Shown piece by piece: positions 33,581 through 41,638 of a stretch of DNA of 50,902 bases. Every line of letters starts with the position of its first letter. Position 1 is the stretch's first letter. The notes under the pieces were generated by a model. That model made no database searches, was not told the DNA's origin, and was given only the letters and a program-made list of their open reading frames with translations. The DNA lies in the NCBI GenBank assembly GCA_019114415.1, contig DXFO01000018.1:1-50902 (forward strand). Reading direction: 5' to 3'. The stretch comes from Candidatus Gemmiger faecavium (GTDB lineage Bacteria; Bacillota; Clostridia; Oscillospirales; Ruminococcaceae). Both the position numbers and the translations under genes were made by a program.

Positions 33581-33832
33581 ATGAAATCTACCGGCATTAT
33601 CCGCAACACCGACAACCTGGGGCGCATTGTCCTGCCCAAGGAGCTCCGCAAGAGCTTCGGCATCGGCACCGACACTCCCCTTGAGATCTTCACCGAGGGC
33701 AACGCCATCATCCTGCGCAAGTACCGTCCCGCGGGCAGCTGCGATTTCTGCGGTGAGGTCACCACCGACACCGTGGAGTTCCGCGGCCAGCACATCTGCG
33801 CGGCCTGCCGCCGGGCCATCAGCCAGCTGTAA
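33581..33832 (+). CDS. AbrB/SpoVT-type transition regulator with Cys4 tail
   Basis: 83 residues. Residues 1-50 are the swapped-hairpin AbrB DNA-binding domain: GIIRNTDNLGRIVLPKELRKSFGIGTDTPLEIF. Residues 53-78 add a small putative zinc ribbon, CDFCG and CAAC spaced 20 residues apart. Probably a dimeric/tetrameric growth-phase regulator. AAAGGAAGG before ATG 33581, strong promoter with an inverted repeat over the -35, so autoregulation is plausible. Confidence 0.9.
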   Translation: MKSTGIIRNTDNLGRIVLPKELRKSFGIGTDTPLEIFTEGNAIILRKYRPAGSCDFCGEVTTDTVEFRGQHICAACRRAISQL

Positions 33833-33834
33833 CA

Positions 33835-33880
33835 AAAAACCGCACGGCAGCCACCGGAAAAGGCGGGCTGCCGTGCGGGA
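33835..33880. terminator. Bidirectional terminator between abrB-like and XRE genes
   Basis: Perfect 13-bp stem CCGCACGGCAGCC (33840-33852) / GGCTGCCGTGCGG (33866-33878). Plus-strand exit GATCTGTTTTG is modest; minus-strand exit TTTTTTG is strong. Confidence 0.83.
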
Positions 33881-33902
33881 TCTGTTTTGTTGCGGCCATC
33901 AG

Positions 33903-34592
33903 TCAGCGCTGCAGGCTGCGGACAACTTCCTCGCTGTTTTTGATGAGGTTGAGCAGGCTGGTGGCATGACGCGGGTAATCGGTGGTCAGGCTGGTGGTGG
34001 TCATGTCCAGCTGGGATGCGGCCCGGGCTGCCTGGGCTCCGTCCTCCCCGGACAAAAGCGCCAGCAGGTCGCCTTCCGCAGCGTGCATGGCGGCGTCGGT
34101 ATAGCCCTCCCAGCGGGCACGGCTGACCCGGAACATGCTGGCCACATTTTTCGGCGACGCCTGGTACAGGTGCCGGAACATCCGGTAAACGGAGAGCATC
34201 AGGTAATTGCTGACCGAAGTGACCAGAGCCTTGTCCTTGCAGGCAGCCAGCTTGTCAAACAAAATGTCCAGCGAGTTCTCGATGAGCTTTTTATACATGA
34301 CGGGCAGAACGCTGCCGCGGTAAACACTGTCCGCGGCGGATGCCGTGTCAGGCAGATCCTCCACGCTGATGGTCTGACCGCTGCGCTCCGCACTGCGCCC
34401 CAGCAGATAATCGCAGGATACGCCGTAATAATCCGCCACCTGCACGACAAATTCCAGACCGCATTCGCGGATGCCTTTTTCATAATGGGAAAGCTGGGCC
34501 TGAGAGATCCCCAGGTCCTGCGCCGCCTGTTTCTGCGTAATTCCGCGCTCTTTCCGCAGCAACGTGATAATGCGATTGAATTCCATCGCCAT
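33903..34592 (-). CDS. XRE-family regulator with long C-terminal helical domain
   Basis: 229 residues. N-terminal Cro/CI HTH (about 4-60): LLRKERGITQKQAAQDLGISQAQLSHYEKGIR, then VADYYGVSCDYLLGRS, the usual end of this HTH class. Residues about 75-229 are helical with no family I recognise, likely dimerisation/ligand binding. ATG 34592 follows AGGAAA; next in-frame ATG is two codons on. A perfect 18-bp palindrome overlies the -35 of its own promoter, so autorepression is likely. Confidence 0.88.
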   Translation of the reverse strand: MAMEFNRIITLLRKERGITQKQAAQDLGISQAQLSHYEKGIRECGLEFVVQVADYYGVSCDYLLGRSAERSGQTISVEDLPDTASAADSVYRGSVLPVMYKKLIENSLDILFDKLAACKDKALVTSVSNYLMLSVYRMFRHLYQASPKNVASMFRVSRARWEGYTDAAMHAAEGDLLALLSGEDGAQAARAASQLDMTTTSLTTDYPRHATSLLNLIKNSEEVVRSLQR

Positions 34593-34685
34593 GATTTCCT
34601 GCCGTCCTTGCCCGGGCGTTTCGTGTGATGCGCCCTCCGCAGGGGCGCAGTATGGCCATGCCCGAAATTGTTCTACGTGCTGTAC

Positions 34686-34722
34686 ATTATATCTTTGCAA
34701 AAACATTTTGTAAATACAAAAT
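34686..34722 (-). promoter_or_regulatory. Promoter and palindromic operator of the XRE gene
   Basis: Minus-strand TTTACA (34709-34714), 17-bp spacer, perfect TATAAT (34686-34691). The palindrome ATTTTGTA-AA-TACAAAAT (34705-34722, perfect 8-bp arms) covers the -35, an ideal place for repression by the encoded HTH protein. Confidence 0.72.
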
Positions 34723-34837
34723 CCGCCAAGTTTTGACGGCGTTTTTTGACATTTTGATGGTCATGTCAAAAGCGGGACAAGATATAGACACATGTGTGGC
34801 GCTGCGTGTGCAAATATTGTACCCGGAAAAATTATCC

Positions 34838-34874
34838 AGTAAAACGCCCTGTAAAATTGTAATCAAATTGTAAT
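34838..34874. repeat. Direct repeats in an AT-rich intergenic region
   Basis: AAATTGTAAT occurs at 34854-34863 and again at 34865-34874, exactly 11 bp apart; related AGTAAA and TGTAAA strings lie at 34838 and 34850. This one-turn spacing is typical of response-regulator tandem sites. It sits in the 565-bp gap 34593-35157 between divergent genes. The rest of the gap (34875-35140) holds short GC-rich inverted repeats and no gene I can support. Confidence 0.45.
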
Positions 34875-35157
34875 ATTTATTTTGAACAAATCGCCCTTTC
34901 TTGTCTGCCTGTGACGTGCCGGAACGGCTTTTCCGGCCTCTGCCAAACGGCTGCGCGGCACCGGATTTTACCGTATGGTCAGCAAAAATCCACGTCCAAG
35001 AAAATTCTCCGATACCGGGCAAGGCACGTTTCCGGAAGGCTGCAGGCCCCGGGTCCCGGCAAAGACTTTTGCCAAAACTGCCGGGCCGGCCGCGGGATAA
35101 TCCGGGCAAGAGCACGGCAAGATTTTATATGAGTTTTATCAAAGGAGGAGACACCTT

Positions 35158-35802
35158 TTGAAATACTACAAACTGCATTTGATCCGCCACGGCCTGACGG
35201 CCGGCAATCTGGACGGCCGCTACATCGGCAGCGGCACCAACCTGCCCTTGTGTGAGGAGGGCCGTGCCCAGCTGCTGGACCTGAAGCAGCAGTTCACCTA
35301 TCCCCAGGTGCCGCTGGTTTTCTCGTCCCCCCTGCGCCGGGCGTTGGAGACGTCAGAGATTCTCTTCCCCGACGCCAAGGTGATTGAGCTGCAGGACCTG
35401 CGGGAGATGGCTTTCGGCGTATTTGAGAACCGTCCCCTCAACGAGCTGGTCAAGGACCCGGCCTTTTCCCGCTGGATGGACCCCACCAGCCACGATATTC
35501 CCGAGGGCGCTGAGGACCGCGTAGCTTTCTACCGCCGCACCGGCGAGATGCTGATGAAAATGTTTGAGTATATGTTCAAGACCCACACCGAGGAAGCAGC
35601 CTGCATCTCCCACGGCGGCGTCATCATGAGCATGCTGGCCCAGCACGCCCTGCCCCAGCGCAAGCCGGAGGAGTGGATGACCGACCCGGGCGCGGGCTAC
35701 TCGGTGCGCTGCGACGCGGAAATGTGGATGCGCGACAAGCTGGCGGAAGCCTTCGACATTGTGCCGGTGGGCTATCTGGATGGTGTGGAGGAGGAGAGCT
35801 GA
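35158..35802 (+). CDS. Histidine phosphatase superfamily protein (phosphoglycerate-mutase-like)
   Basis: 214 residues. Catalytic RHG in LHLIRHGLTAGNLDG near the N-terminus (His phosphorylated during the reaction), SSPLRRALET around residue 60, and the second catalytic His in ISHGGVIMSML near 155. Cobalamin-phosphatase (CobC)- or GpmB-like; substrate unknown. The start is a TTG at 35158 with AAAGGAGGAG nine to ten bases upstream; no ATG would keep the conserved N-terminus. Confidence 0.9.
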   Translation: MKYYKLHLIRHGLTAGNLDGRYIGSGTNLPLCEEGRAQLLDLKQQFTYPQVPLVFSSPLRRALETSEILFPDAKVIELQDLREMAFGVFENRPLNELVKDPAFSRWMDPTSHDIPEGAEDRVAFYRRTGEMLMKMFEYMFKTHTEEAACISHGGVIMSMLAQHALPQRKPEEWMTDPGAGYSVRCDAEMWMRDKLAEAFDIVPVGYLDGVEEES

Positions 35803-35840
35803 CGCTCCCCTGCCCTGCTGTTTCCTCAAAGCTGCAAACA

Positions 35841-35882
35841 AAAAAGTCCCCCTGCCGGGGTTTCCGGCAGGGGGAACTTTTG
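35841..35882. terminator. Bidirectional terminator after the phosphatase gene
   Basis: 13-bp stem (35846-35858 with 35864-35877, arm GTCCCCCTGCCGG), then TTTTGTTT on plus and TTTTTTG on minus. Convergent with the small membrane gene at 35920. Confidence 0.87.
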
Positions 35883-35919
35883 TTTATCTGATATGGCGAA
35901 CCGATACGGAAGTTTTCTT

Positions 35920-36216
35920 TCAGGCTTCTGCCGCGAAGGGCACCACGGTACCGACTACCCGCCCGACCCACCAGAGCATGGCTCCCTGGGCCGCAAGGCA
36001 AAGGATCAGCAGCAAACCGGACAGGATTTTGCTTCCGGTCAGTTCCCGCGCCTTTGTCCAGTACTGCTGCGTCAGCCAGATCTCCGACGCGAAGAACAGG
36101 ATATACAGCCAGTTCCGGCGCATCAGCATAGCCAGATTGGACAACGCGTAGGTGATCAGGACATAGTTTACCGACTGAACGGCAAGTTCAAGTCCCCGCG
36201 AAAGCCTGTCTTTCAT
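35920..36216 (-). CDS. Small membrane protein, unknown function
   Basis: 98 residues with about three hydrophobic stretches (about 15-30, 36-50 and 64-90). No family recognised. AAGGAAA lies upstream of ATG 36216. It follows the second DUF3048 gene by 33 bp on the same strand, without a terminator in between, so it is probably part of that transcript. Confidence 0.65.
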   Translation of the reverse strand: MKDRLSRGLELAVQSVNYVLITYALSNLAMLMRRNWLYILFFASEIWLTQQYWTKARELTGSKILSGLLLILCLAAQGAMLWWVGRVVGTVVPFAAEA

Positions 36217-36249
36217 AGTTCATTTCCTTCGGCCTGCCCGGAACTTCGG

Positions 36250-37491
36250 TCAGCCTTCCGAGGAGGTATCCTCTCCGTCGGTGGCGGCGTCCCCTTCCGG
36301 GTTCATCTGTGCGGCCAGCTCGGCCTGGTAGTTGTCGTAATCCTGCTTGGCCTGGGCGGCGGCTTCATCGCTGATGCCGGACTCCAGCAGGGCGGGCTTT
36401 TCAGGCAGGGTCTGCTCGGTGCCGTCCTCGGCCACGACCCGCAGGGCCTGACCGTAGTAGCCGCCCCAGATGCCGATAAAGCTCTTGCCGCGGTTCACCG
36501 TCAGGCTGTTGCCATCCAGGTCGGTGAGCACCAGGGGAGCCGTGGCGTCGCCCTTGGTCCAGCGGATCTCCTGCCAGCCGCCCTTGGTCAGGTACAGGCC
36601 GGTGCCGCCCGACAGGTCATACTGGCGGGTATAGCCGTCGTCCTTGACGCCGGAGGAGGCATACAGAACAAACACGTTGGTAAAGGCTGCCTGTTCCCCG
36701 GCATCCACGTCCATGGCCTCGGATCCGTCGGCGTTGGTCTTGAAATAGACCCCGTCATCCACCGAGTAGTAGAAGCCCTCGCTGTCGCCTTCCGAGAAGG
36801 TGATGTGCAGTTCCGTGGCGTTGCGGGTCTCGGGGTCGGGGCGCTCACCGAAGTCGAACAGCTGGATGGTATCCCCCTCGGCAGAGGTGCCGTACAGGTC
36901 CAGCCCGGCCTTGATGAGATCGCTGGTGGTGTACCAGCAGTTTTCCTCCCGGTAGCCACTGGCCTGACGGTCGGCGTCAAAGGCAAAGGCTGCCGTGCCG
37001 GTGTGGTAGCCGTCAACGTCCTGGTAGTTCAGCACATTGAGCAGGTTATACGCATAGACGTTTTTGTCGATATGCACCGGGATGGCGTTGAGGGGCAGCG
37101 CAAACTGCAGCATCAGGTCCCGCCCGGCCGAGACCGGGCCTGCCTTGCTGATCTGGTCCACGCTGGAAAACACCGCCAGCATGCCCGCAGTGCTGCCTTC
37201 GGTCACGCCCTCGATGACCAGATCGGCCCGGGCAATGCCCCACTGGGGCAAGGTCCCGTCGCCGGTGCGGATCTGCACCGCCACCGGACGCTTGCCCCGC
37301 AGGGTGCCTTCGGGGTCATCCTCACCCGTCAGCATATTGATGCCGGGTTCCGGCGTGGGGGTCGGCTCCGGGGTGACCGTAGGCGCGGGGGTGGGGGTGG
37401 GCGTCGCGGAGGGCGTCCCTCCAAAAAAGCTGCATCCCGCCAGAGTGATTGCCATTGATGCCGCCAGCACAGCGGCCGGGAATCGTTTCAT
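36250..37491 (-). CDS. DUF3048 lipoprotein (second copy)
   Basis: 413 residues. Lipoprotein signal with lipobox LAGC (Cys about 21), then a Thr-Pro-Glu-rich linker of TPTP repeats (about 27-50), then the DUF3048 (YerB-like) domain: MLTGEDDPEGTLRGKRPVAVQIR, then the conserved PQWGIARADLVIEG and GPVSAGRD. Anchored outside the membrane; function unknown. ATG 37491 follows GAGG; the frame is open further upstream without a signal. Tandem paralogue of the next gene, separated by a terminator. Confidence 0.88.
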   Translation of the reverse strand: MKRFPAAVLAASMAITLAGCSFFGGTPSATPTPTPAPTVTPEPTPTPEPGINMLTGEDDPEGTLRGKRPVAVQIRTGDGTLPQWGIARADLVIEGVTEGSTAGMLAVFSSVDQISKAGPVSAGRDLMLQFALPLNAIPVHIDKNVYAYNLLNVLNYQDVDGYHTGTAAFAFDADRQASGYREENCWYTTSDLIKAGLDLYGTSAEGDTIQLFDFGERPDPETRNATELHITFSEGDSEGFYYSVDDGVYFKTNADGSEAMDVDAGEQAAFTNVFVLYASSGVKDDGYTRQYDLSGGTGLYLTKGGWQEIRWTKGDATAPLVLTDLDGNSLTVNRGKSFIGIWGGYYGQALRVVAEDGTEQTLPEKPALLESGISDEAAAQAKQDYDNYQAELAAQMNPEGDAATDGEDTSSEG

Positions 37492-37565
37492 GCCAAAATA
37501 CCTCGCTTGGTTCTGGGCCGGGCTCCGTTTCGACCGGTTTCGCACCCGCCCGGAAAATGCAAAAA

Positions 37566-37605
37566 GGGAAATCCGCCATGGGTCATGCGGCCCGTGGCGG
37601 TTCCC
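37566..37605 (-). terminator. Terminator between the two DUF3048 genes
   Basis: Long interrupted stem (37566-37580 with 37593-37605, core CCGCCA/TGGCGG) with TTTTTGC on the minus strand, just after the first DUF3048 gene's stop. Confidence 0.75.
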
Positions 37606-37621
37606 TTTTTTGTGTTCGTGA

Positions 37622-38923
37622 TCAGTCGACGTAATCGCTGACGGAACCGGAAGCGCCTTCGCCGGCTTCCACCGCTTCCTCGTCGACGACCTGCTCGGTG
37701 GTAGCTGCGTCGCTCTTGTTCAGGTCGTACTCAGCCAGGGTGCCGGTCTGCAGGTTGACCGCCTCGTCCACGTCCACGATGGTGACGTAGCTCTTGCCGA
37801 TGTTGACGGGCAGCTGCTCATCGCTGCACTGGCCATCCTCGGTCAGATAGTACAGGCGCAGGGCCTCCAGCGGGGTGCCCTTCTGCCAGTAGATTTTCTC
37901 GATCTTGCCGCCGTAGCAGTAGTAGCCGATGCCGCCGTTGCCGTACTCGACATCCTGGATGTCATGGCTGTCGCCGGGGTAGGCTTCGAAATCGGTGTAC
38001 AGGATGACCAGGTTGGTGAAAGCCAGCTGCTCATCATACTCCTCGTCGATGGTATCCCGCCAGGAACCGTCGGTGGAGTAATACTGCTGCATCTTGTAGG
38101 TGGTGGTGGACTCATCGTACAGGAAGCGGGTCTTGTAGCTGGCACTGTGGGTGATGGCAACATACTCGCCGTCCTGGACCACCGGGCCGTACTTGTCGGA
38201 GTAAGCGCTGTCCGGGCTGTTGGTCAGGTCACGGACAGGGTTCTCGTCACGGTAGTCCACAAAGTTGAAGAAAGTGGAGTTGTAGGTGCGGTTCATATCC
38301 ACGTCCAAATCGGAGATATACTTGGCAATGTTTTCACCGCTGGTGTACATGGTGTGCTCTTTTCCCAGCCCATTGCCGTAGCTCAGGCCCTGCCAGTTGA
38401 CACGGTCGTAATCACGGTAGCCGTTGGCAGCGTCGGTGTTGTTGAGCAGGCCGTACTCGTAGTTCTTGGCGTACTCGGTCATAAAGACGCTCTCGCCTTC
38501 ATGGATATACAGCGCCTGCCAGGGCAGGATCAGCTGGAAGAACTGGTCACGGCCGGAACGGACGGGTCCGATCTCCTCAATGTCGTTATAGTCCACGAAC
38601 AAAGGCATAAAGCGGGTGATGCCGCCTTCCACCTTGATCTCGAACAGCATCTCCGCCTTGGACAGGCCCCGCTGGGGACGGGCAACGGTGATGTTGTTGA
38701 CCATGACCGCAGTGATGCGCTGGCCCTCGGGATAATCCTCACCCTTGGGCTCGCCGGTCAGGACGTTGGCGTTGTAGGGTTCCGGCGTGGGGGTGGGTTC
38801 CACGACCTCCGGCTGGGACGACTGGGATTCCGGCTGAGAAGTGGTATCGGTCTTTTTGCACGCGGCAAACAGCATGGCGCATGCAGACAATGCCGCCACA
38901 GTACAAAGGATTTTACGCTTCAT
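37622..38923 (-). CDS. DUF3048 lipoprotein (first copy)
   Basis: 433 residues. Lipobox FAAC (Cys about 22), Ser/Gln/Pro-rich linker (about 28-50), then DUF3048: VLTGEPKGEDYPEGQRITAVMVNN, PQRGLSKAEMLFEI, GPVRSGRDQFF and the C-terminal IYWQKGTPLEALRLYY. Shares its domain order with the copy at 36250. Family function unknown, exported and membrane-tethered. ATG 38923 with GAGAGG upstream. Transcribed from its own promoter. Confidence 0.9.
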   Translation of the reverse strand: MKRKILCTVAALSACAMLFAACKKTDTTSQPESQSSQPEVVEPTPTPEPYNANVLTGEPKGEDYPEGQRITAVMVNNITVARPQRGLSKAEMLFEIKVEGGITRFMPLFVDYNDIEEIGPVRSGRDQFFQLILPWQALYIHEGESVFMTEYAKNYEYGLLNNTDAANGYRDYDRVNWQGLSYGNGLGKEHTMYTSGENIAKYISDLDVDMNRTYNSTFFNFVDYRDENPVRDLTNSPDSAYSDKYGPVVQDGEYVAITHSASYKTRFLYDESTTTYKMQQYYSTDGSWRDTIDEEYDEQLAFTNLVILYTDFEAYPGDSHDIQDVEYGNGGIGYYCYGGKIEKIYWQKGTPLEALRLYYLTEDGQCSDEQLPVNIGKSYVTIVDVDEAVNLQTGTLAEYDLNKSDAATTEQVVDEEAVEAGEGASGSVSDYVD

Positions 38924-39008
38924 GGACAGTCCTCTCTTCTTTCTGGATACATTTTTAAGCGCCCCGAACGCCGGAGGCACCTGTAACCGTGCTGTCATTA
39001 TTTCTTTT

Positions 39009-39037
39009 ATTCTACTTGCTTTGGGCCGATTTGTAAA
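39009..39037 (-). promoter_or_regulatory. Promoter of the first DUF3048 gene
   Basis: Minus-strand TTTACA (39032-39037), 17-bp spacer, TAGAAT (39009-39014), about 85 bp before the start codon. Confidence 0.68.
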
Positions 39038-39104
39038 GCCGAAACGGGGATTTTTACAAGCATTTCCACCGTGTAAGATCGCCGCGTACAGGCAAAAGGC
39101 CTGT

Positions 39105-40139
39105 TCACGTTCTTTTTCTCTGTCCCGCTGTCTGTTTTCCCCATTTCCCTATGGCGGCAGCGGCCCGGCAGGCAATCATGGCAAGGCCGAACCAGCCGAT
39201 CACCGGGAACAGCCCGCCCACAAGGGTCTGGAAGGGCAGGGCCGAACACAACCACCCCGCCAGCGCTGTCCCCGCGGCGGCTTTCCGGCTGCCGCCCAGC
39301 CGCTGGCACACGCCGAACAGCAGCGGTGCGGCGGTGGTGTAGACCCCCGCCAGCAATACCGGCAGCGCGGCCCAGGCGGCCCAGGGCCACAGGTCTCCGG
39401 CCAGGGCCACCGCCGGGGCGGAACTGCCGGTCACGGCGGGGTTGGCCGTCAGCCCCCCGTGCAAAACCAGCAGCGCCGCACCGAACATCCCGCAGGCCGC
39501 CCACGCAGTGCGCCGGGCCGATGTCCGCTCTGTTACAGTTTGCCCCATGGCCTGCAAAAACGGTACCAGCAGGTAAAAATTGTACCCTGCGTAGACCAGC
39601 GCCGCCATCCACCAGCTGCGGGCCGAGGGACGGATCTGCACCTCCGCCCCGGGCTGCGGCCCCCGGATCAAAGCCGCGGCTCCCGTCACCGCCACAAAGA
39701 CGGCGATCCAGGGTCCCAGCCTGCCCAGGACCTCCGTCATGCGGGTCAGGCCCGCCAGCACAGTGGCAAGGGTGGCGGCCAGCATCAGCGTCCGGCCCAC
39801 CCAAGGCAGCAGGCCCGCAGCGGTATGAAGCAGCGCCCCCGCCCCCGAGAGCATCACCGCGTACACCCCGAACAGAAACACCGGCGCAGCCCCTTGCAGC
39901 AGCGTTCCCGCCGGTCGGCCGCACCAGCGCACAAACACCGGGCCTTCCGGTGCATCCTGCAGCATCCAGGTACAGGCCGCCGCCAGGACCAGGCAGGCAA
40001 GGCAGGCCCCCGCCGCGCCCCGCGCCCCGCCGTAGGCCGTGAAAAACTGCACGACCTCCTGACCGCTGGCAAAGCCTGCCCCGATCAGGCAGGCCACGAT
40101 GGCCCCTGCCCTGCCTGCCGCTGTGGTCTTTTGTTCCAT
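39105..40139 (-). CDS. YkvI-type membrane transporter-like protein
   Basis: 344 residues, about ten spans. The N-terminal signature IGAGFASGQEVVQFF (residues 19-33) is the hallmark of the YkvI/branched-chain-transporter-like (APC superfamily) group. Very rich in Ala, Gly and Leu, which makes domain limits hard to read. Substrate unknown. Start at ATG 40139 follows GGGGGCG; upstream extension is not supported. A weak hairpin lies just past the stop. Confidence 0.83.
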   Translation of the reverse strand: MEQKTTAAGRAGAIVACLIGAGFASGQEVVQFFTAYGGARGAAGACLACLVLAAACTWMLQDAPEGPVFVRWCGRPAGTLLQGAAPVFLFGVYAVMLSGAGALLHTAAGLLPWVGRTLMLAATLATVLAGLTRMTEVLGRLGPWIAVFVAVTGAAALIRGPQPGAEVQIRPSARSWWMAALVYAGYNFYLLVPFLQAMGQTVTERTSARRTAWAACGMFGAALLVLHGGLTANPAVTGSSAPAVALAGDLWPWAAWAALPVLLAGVYTTAAPLLFGVCQRLGGSRKAAAGTALAGWLCSALPFQTLVGGLFPVIGWFGLAMIACRAAAAIGKWGKQTAGQRKRT

Positions 40140-40233
40140 GGCTGCGCCCCCTGTCTCCCCTTTTGCACAGCCTATGCGGCGGGGGGAGATTCCATGCCCT
40201 GGCAGCCGTGGACGCCGCAAGGGCAGGCGGCAC

Positions 40234-40274
40234 AAAAAAGGCGGCCCGCCCCGCCGGGGGCAGACCGCCTTTCG
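40234..40274 (-). terminator. Terminator of the Na/Pi-PhoBR operon
   Basis: Stem AAAGGCGG (40237-40244) / CCGCCTTT (40265-40272) enclosing a GC-rich inner region, then TTTTTTG on the minus strand. Confidence 0.8.
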
Positions 40275-40282
40275 GTTATCGT

Positions 40283-41638
40283 TTATGCTTTGGGGAAGGT
40301 CACGCGGATGGTGGTTCCGGTGCCCACCTGGCTCTTGAGGTCAATGCGTGCGCCATGAAGCATGGCGATGTGCTTGACGATGGCCAGGCCCAGGCCGGTG
40401 CCGCCCGTGGCTTTGCTGCGGCTCTTGTCCACGCGGTAGAAGCGCTCAAAAACGCGGGCCTGGGCATCCTGGGGGATGCCGATGCCGTTATCCTCCACAG
40501 CCACATAGGGGCAGCCGTCGGCGTCGGTGCCGCTGTACAGGCAGACATGACCGCCGGGGCGGTTGTACCGGATGGCATTGTCGCACAGGTTGGTGACAAG
40601 CTCGGACAGCAGGTCCCGTCCGCCCATGAGAGAGGCAGGCTCCGCCTTGTACTGTAGGGTGACGTACGCCTTGCGGGCATTCATGGTCATATTGACGCAG
40701 GTGTCCCGTACAATGGAGGCGAGATCCACCGGCTCCGGATCAAAGGTTTTCTCCTTGCGGTCGCGCATGCCGTCCAGCTCGGACAGCTGGATGATGTCGG
40801 TGACCAGCGTGATCATACGGCTGGCTTCCTTGTGGATGCGCTGGGCAAACATCGGCACGTCCTCGCTCTTGGCCATGCCGTTTTCCATCAGCTCGGCATA
40901 GCCCGAAATGCTGGTGAGGGGGGTCTTGAGCTCGTGGCTGACGTTGGCGGTGAATTCCCGGCGGATGGCCTCGTTATCCTCCCGCAGTTTGCGGTCGGAT
41001 TGCACCGTGTGGGCCAGGAGGGACAGTTCCTCGTAGGGGACTTCCGCCTCGATGGTGTCCAGGTGCTCCGCCATATGGATGATGGGCCGGACCAGCGCCC
41101 GGGTGAGCAGCCAGGCCAGCAGAGCCCCCAGGGCCAGCACCAGCACCACGCCCAGAATCAGAAAGGGCAGGACGCGGTTATAGGCCGACCACAGGTCGCC
41201 GGTCTCATCCGCCAGGCGCAGCACGTTGCCGTCCGAAAGAAGGACGGCATAGTAGTGGGTCTCGTACCCCAGCGTCTTGCTGTGGCGGGTGTCCGCGCCG
41301 GAGCCGCTTTCCAGAGCCTGACGCACCTCGGGACGGTCGAGATGGTTTTCCATGTCCGCCGTGCCGGTGCTGTCGTACAGTACGTTGCCTTCCGGGTCAA
41401 TGAGGGTCAGACGCAGGGAGTCTCCCTCGTCCAGGTAGCCGTCCAGAGAATCCCCCTGCCCTGCCTCATATCCGGCGGCGATGGCTGCCGCCGTGCGCTG
41501 CAGGTCCCGGTCCAGCTGGTGGCCGAAGGCCCGCTGGAACAGCACCGCCGTTCCCAGCGCGGTCAGCGTGACGCAGATCACACCCACCAGAACAATGGCG
41601 CGGCGGATGCGCTTGGCCATGCTCTCAGGTTGTTTCAT
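40283..41638 (-). CDS. phoR: PhoR-type sensor histidine kinase
   Basis: 451 residues: membrane span (about 12-32), extracytoplasmic sensor domain (about 35-155), second span (about 158-180), HAMP-like linker, HisKA domain with VSHELKTPLTSISGYAEL (His235 phosphorylated), and HATPase domain with NLCDNAIRY (N box), DNGIGIP (G1) and GGTGLGLAIVKHI (G2). Partner of the overlapping response regulator. ATG 41638 has GGAGG six bases before it and overlaps the regulator stop by 14 bp; an adjacent GTG at 41641 is possible. Phosphate signal inferred from operon and Pho-box-like element. Confidence 0.92.
   Translation of the reverse strand: MKQPESMAKRIRRAIVLVGVICVTLTALGTAVLFQRAFGHQLDRDLQRTAAAIAAGYEAGQGDSLDGYLDEGDSLRLTLIDPEGNVLYDSTGTADMENHLDRPEVRQALESGSGADTRHSKTLGYETHYYAVLLSDGNVLRLADETGDLWSAYNRVLPFLILGVVLVLALGALLAWLLTRALVRPIIHMAEHLDTIEAEVPYEELSLLAHTVQSDRKLREDNEAIRREFTANVSHELKTPLTSISGYAELMENGMAKSEDVPMFAQRIHKEASRMITLVTDIIQLSELDGMRDRKEKTFDPEPVDLASIVRDTCVNMTMNARKAYVTLQYKAEPASLMGGRDLLSELVTNLCDNAIRYNRPGGHVCLYSGTDADGCPYVAVEDNGIGIPQDAQARVFERFYRVDKSRSKATGGTGLGLAIVKHIAMLHGARIDLKSQVGTGTTIRVTFPKA

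Noticed and set aside
34593-35157. Hidden gene or non-coding RNA in the long AT-rich to GC-rich gap
   Set aside because: No open frame with a ribosome site and no family-specific RNA sequence recognised; only promoter, operator and repeats could be supported.
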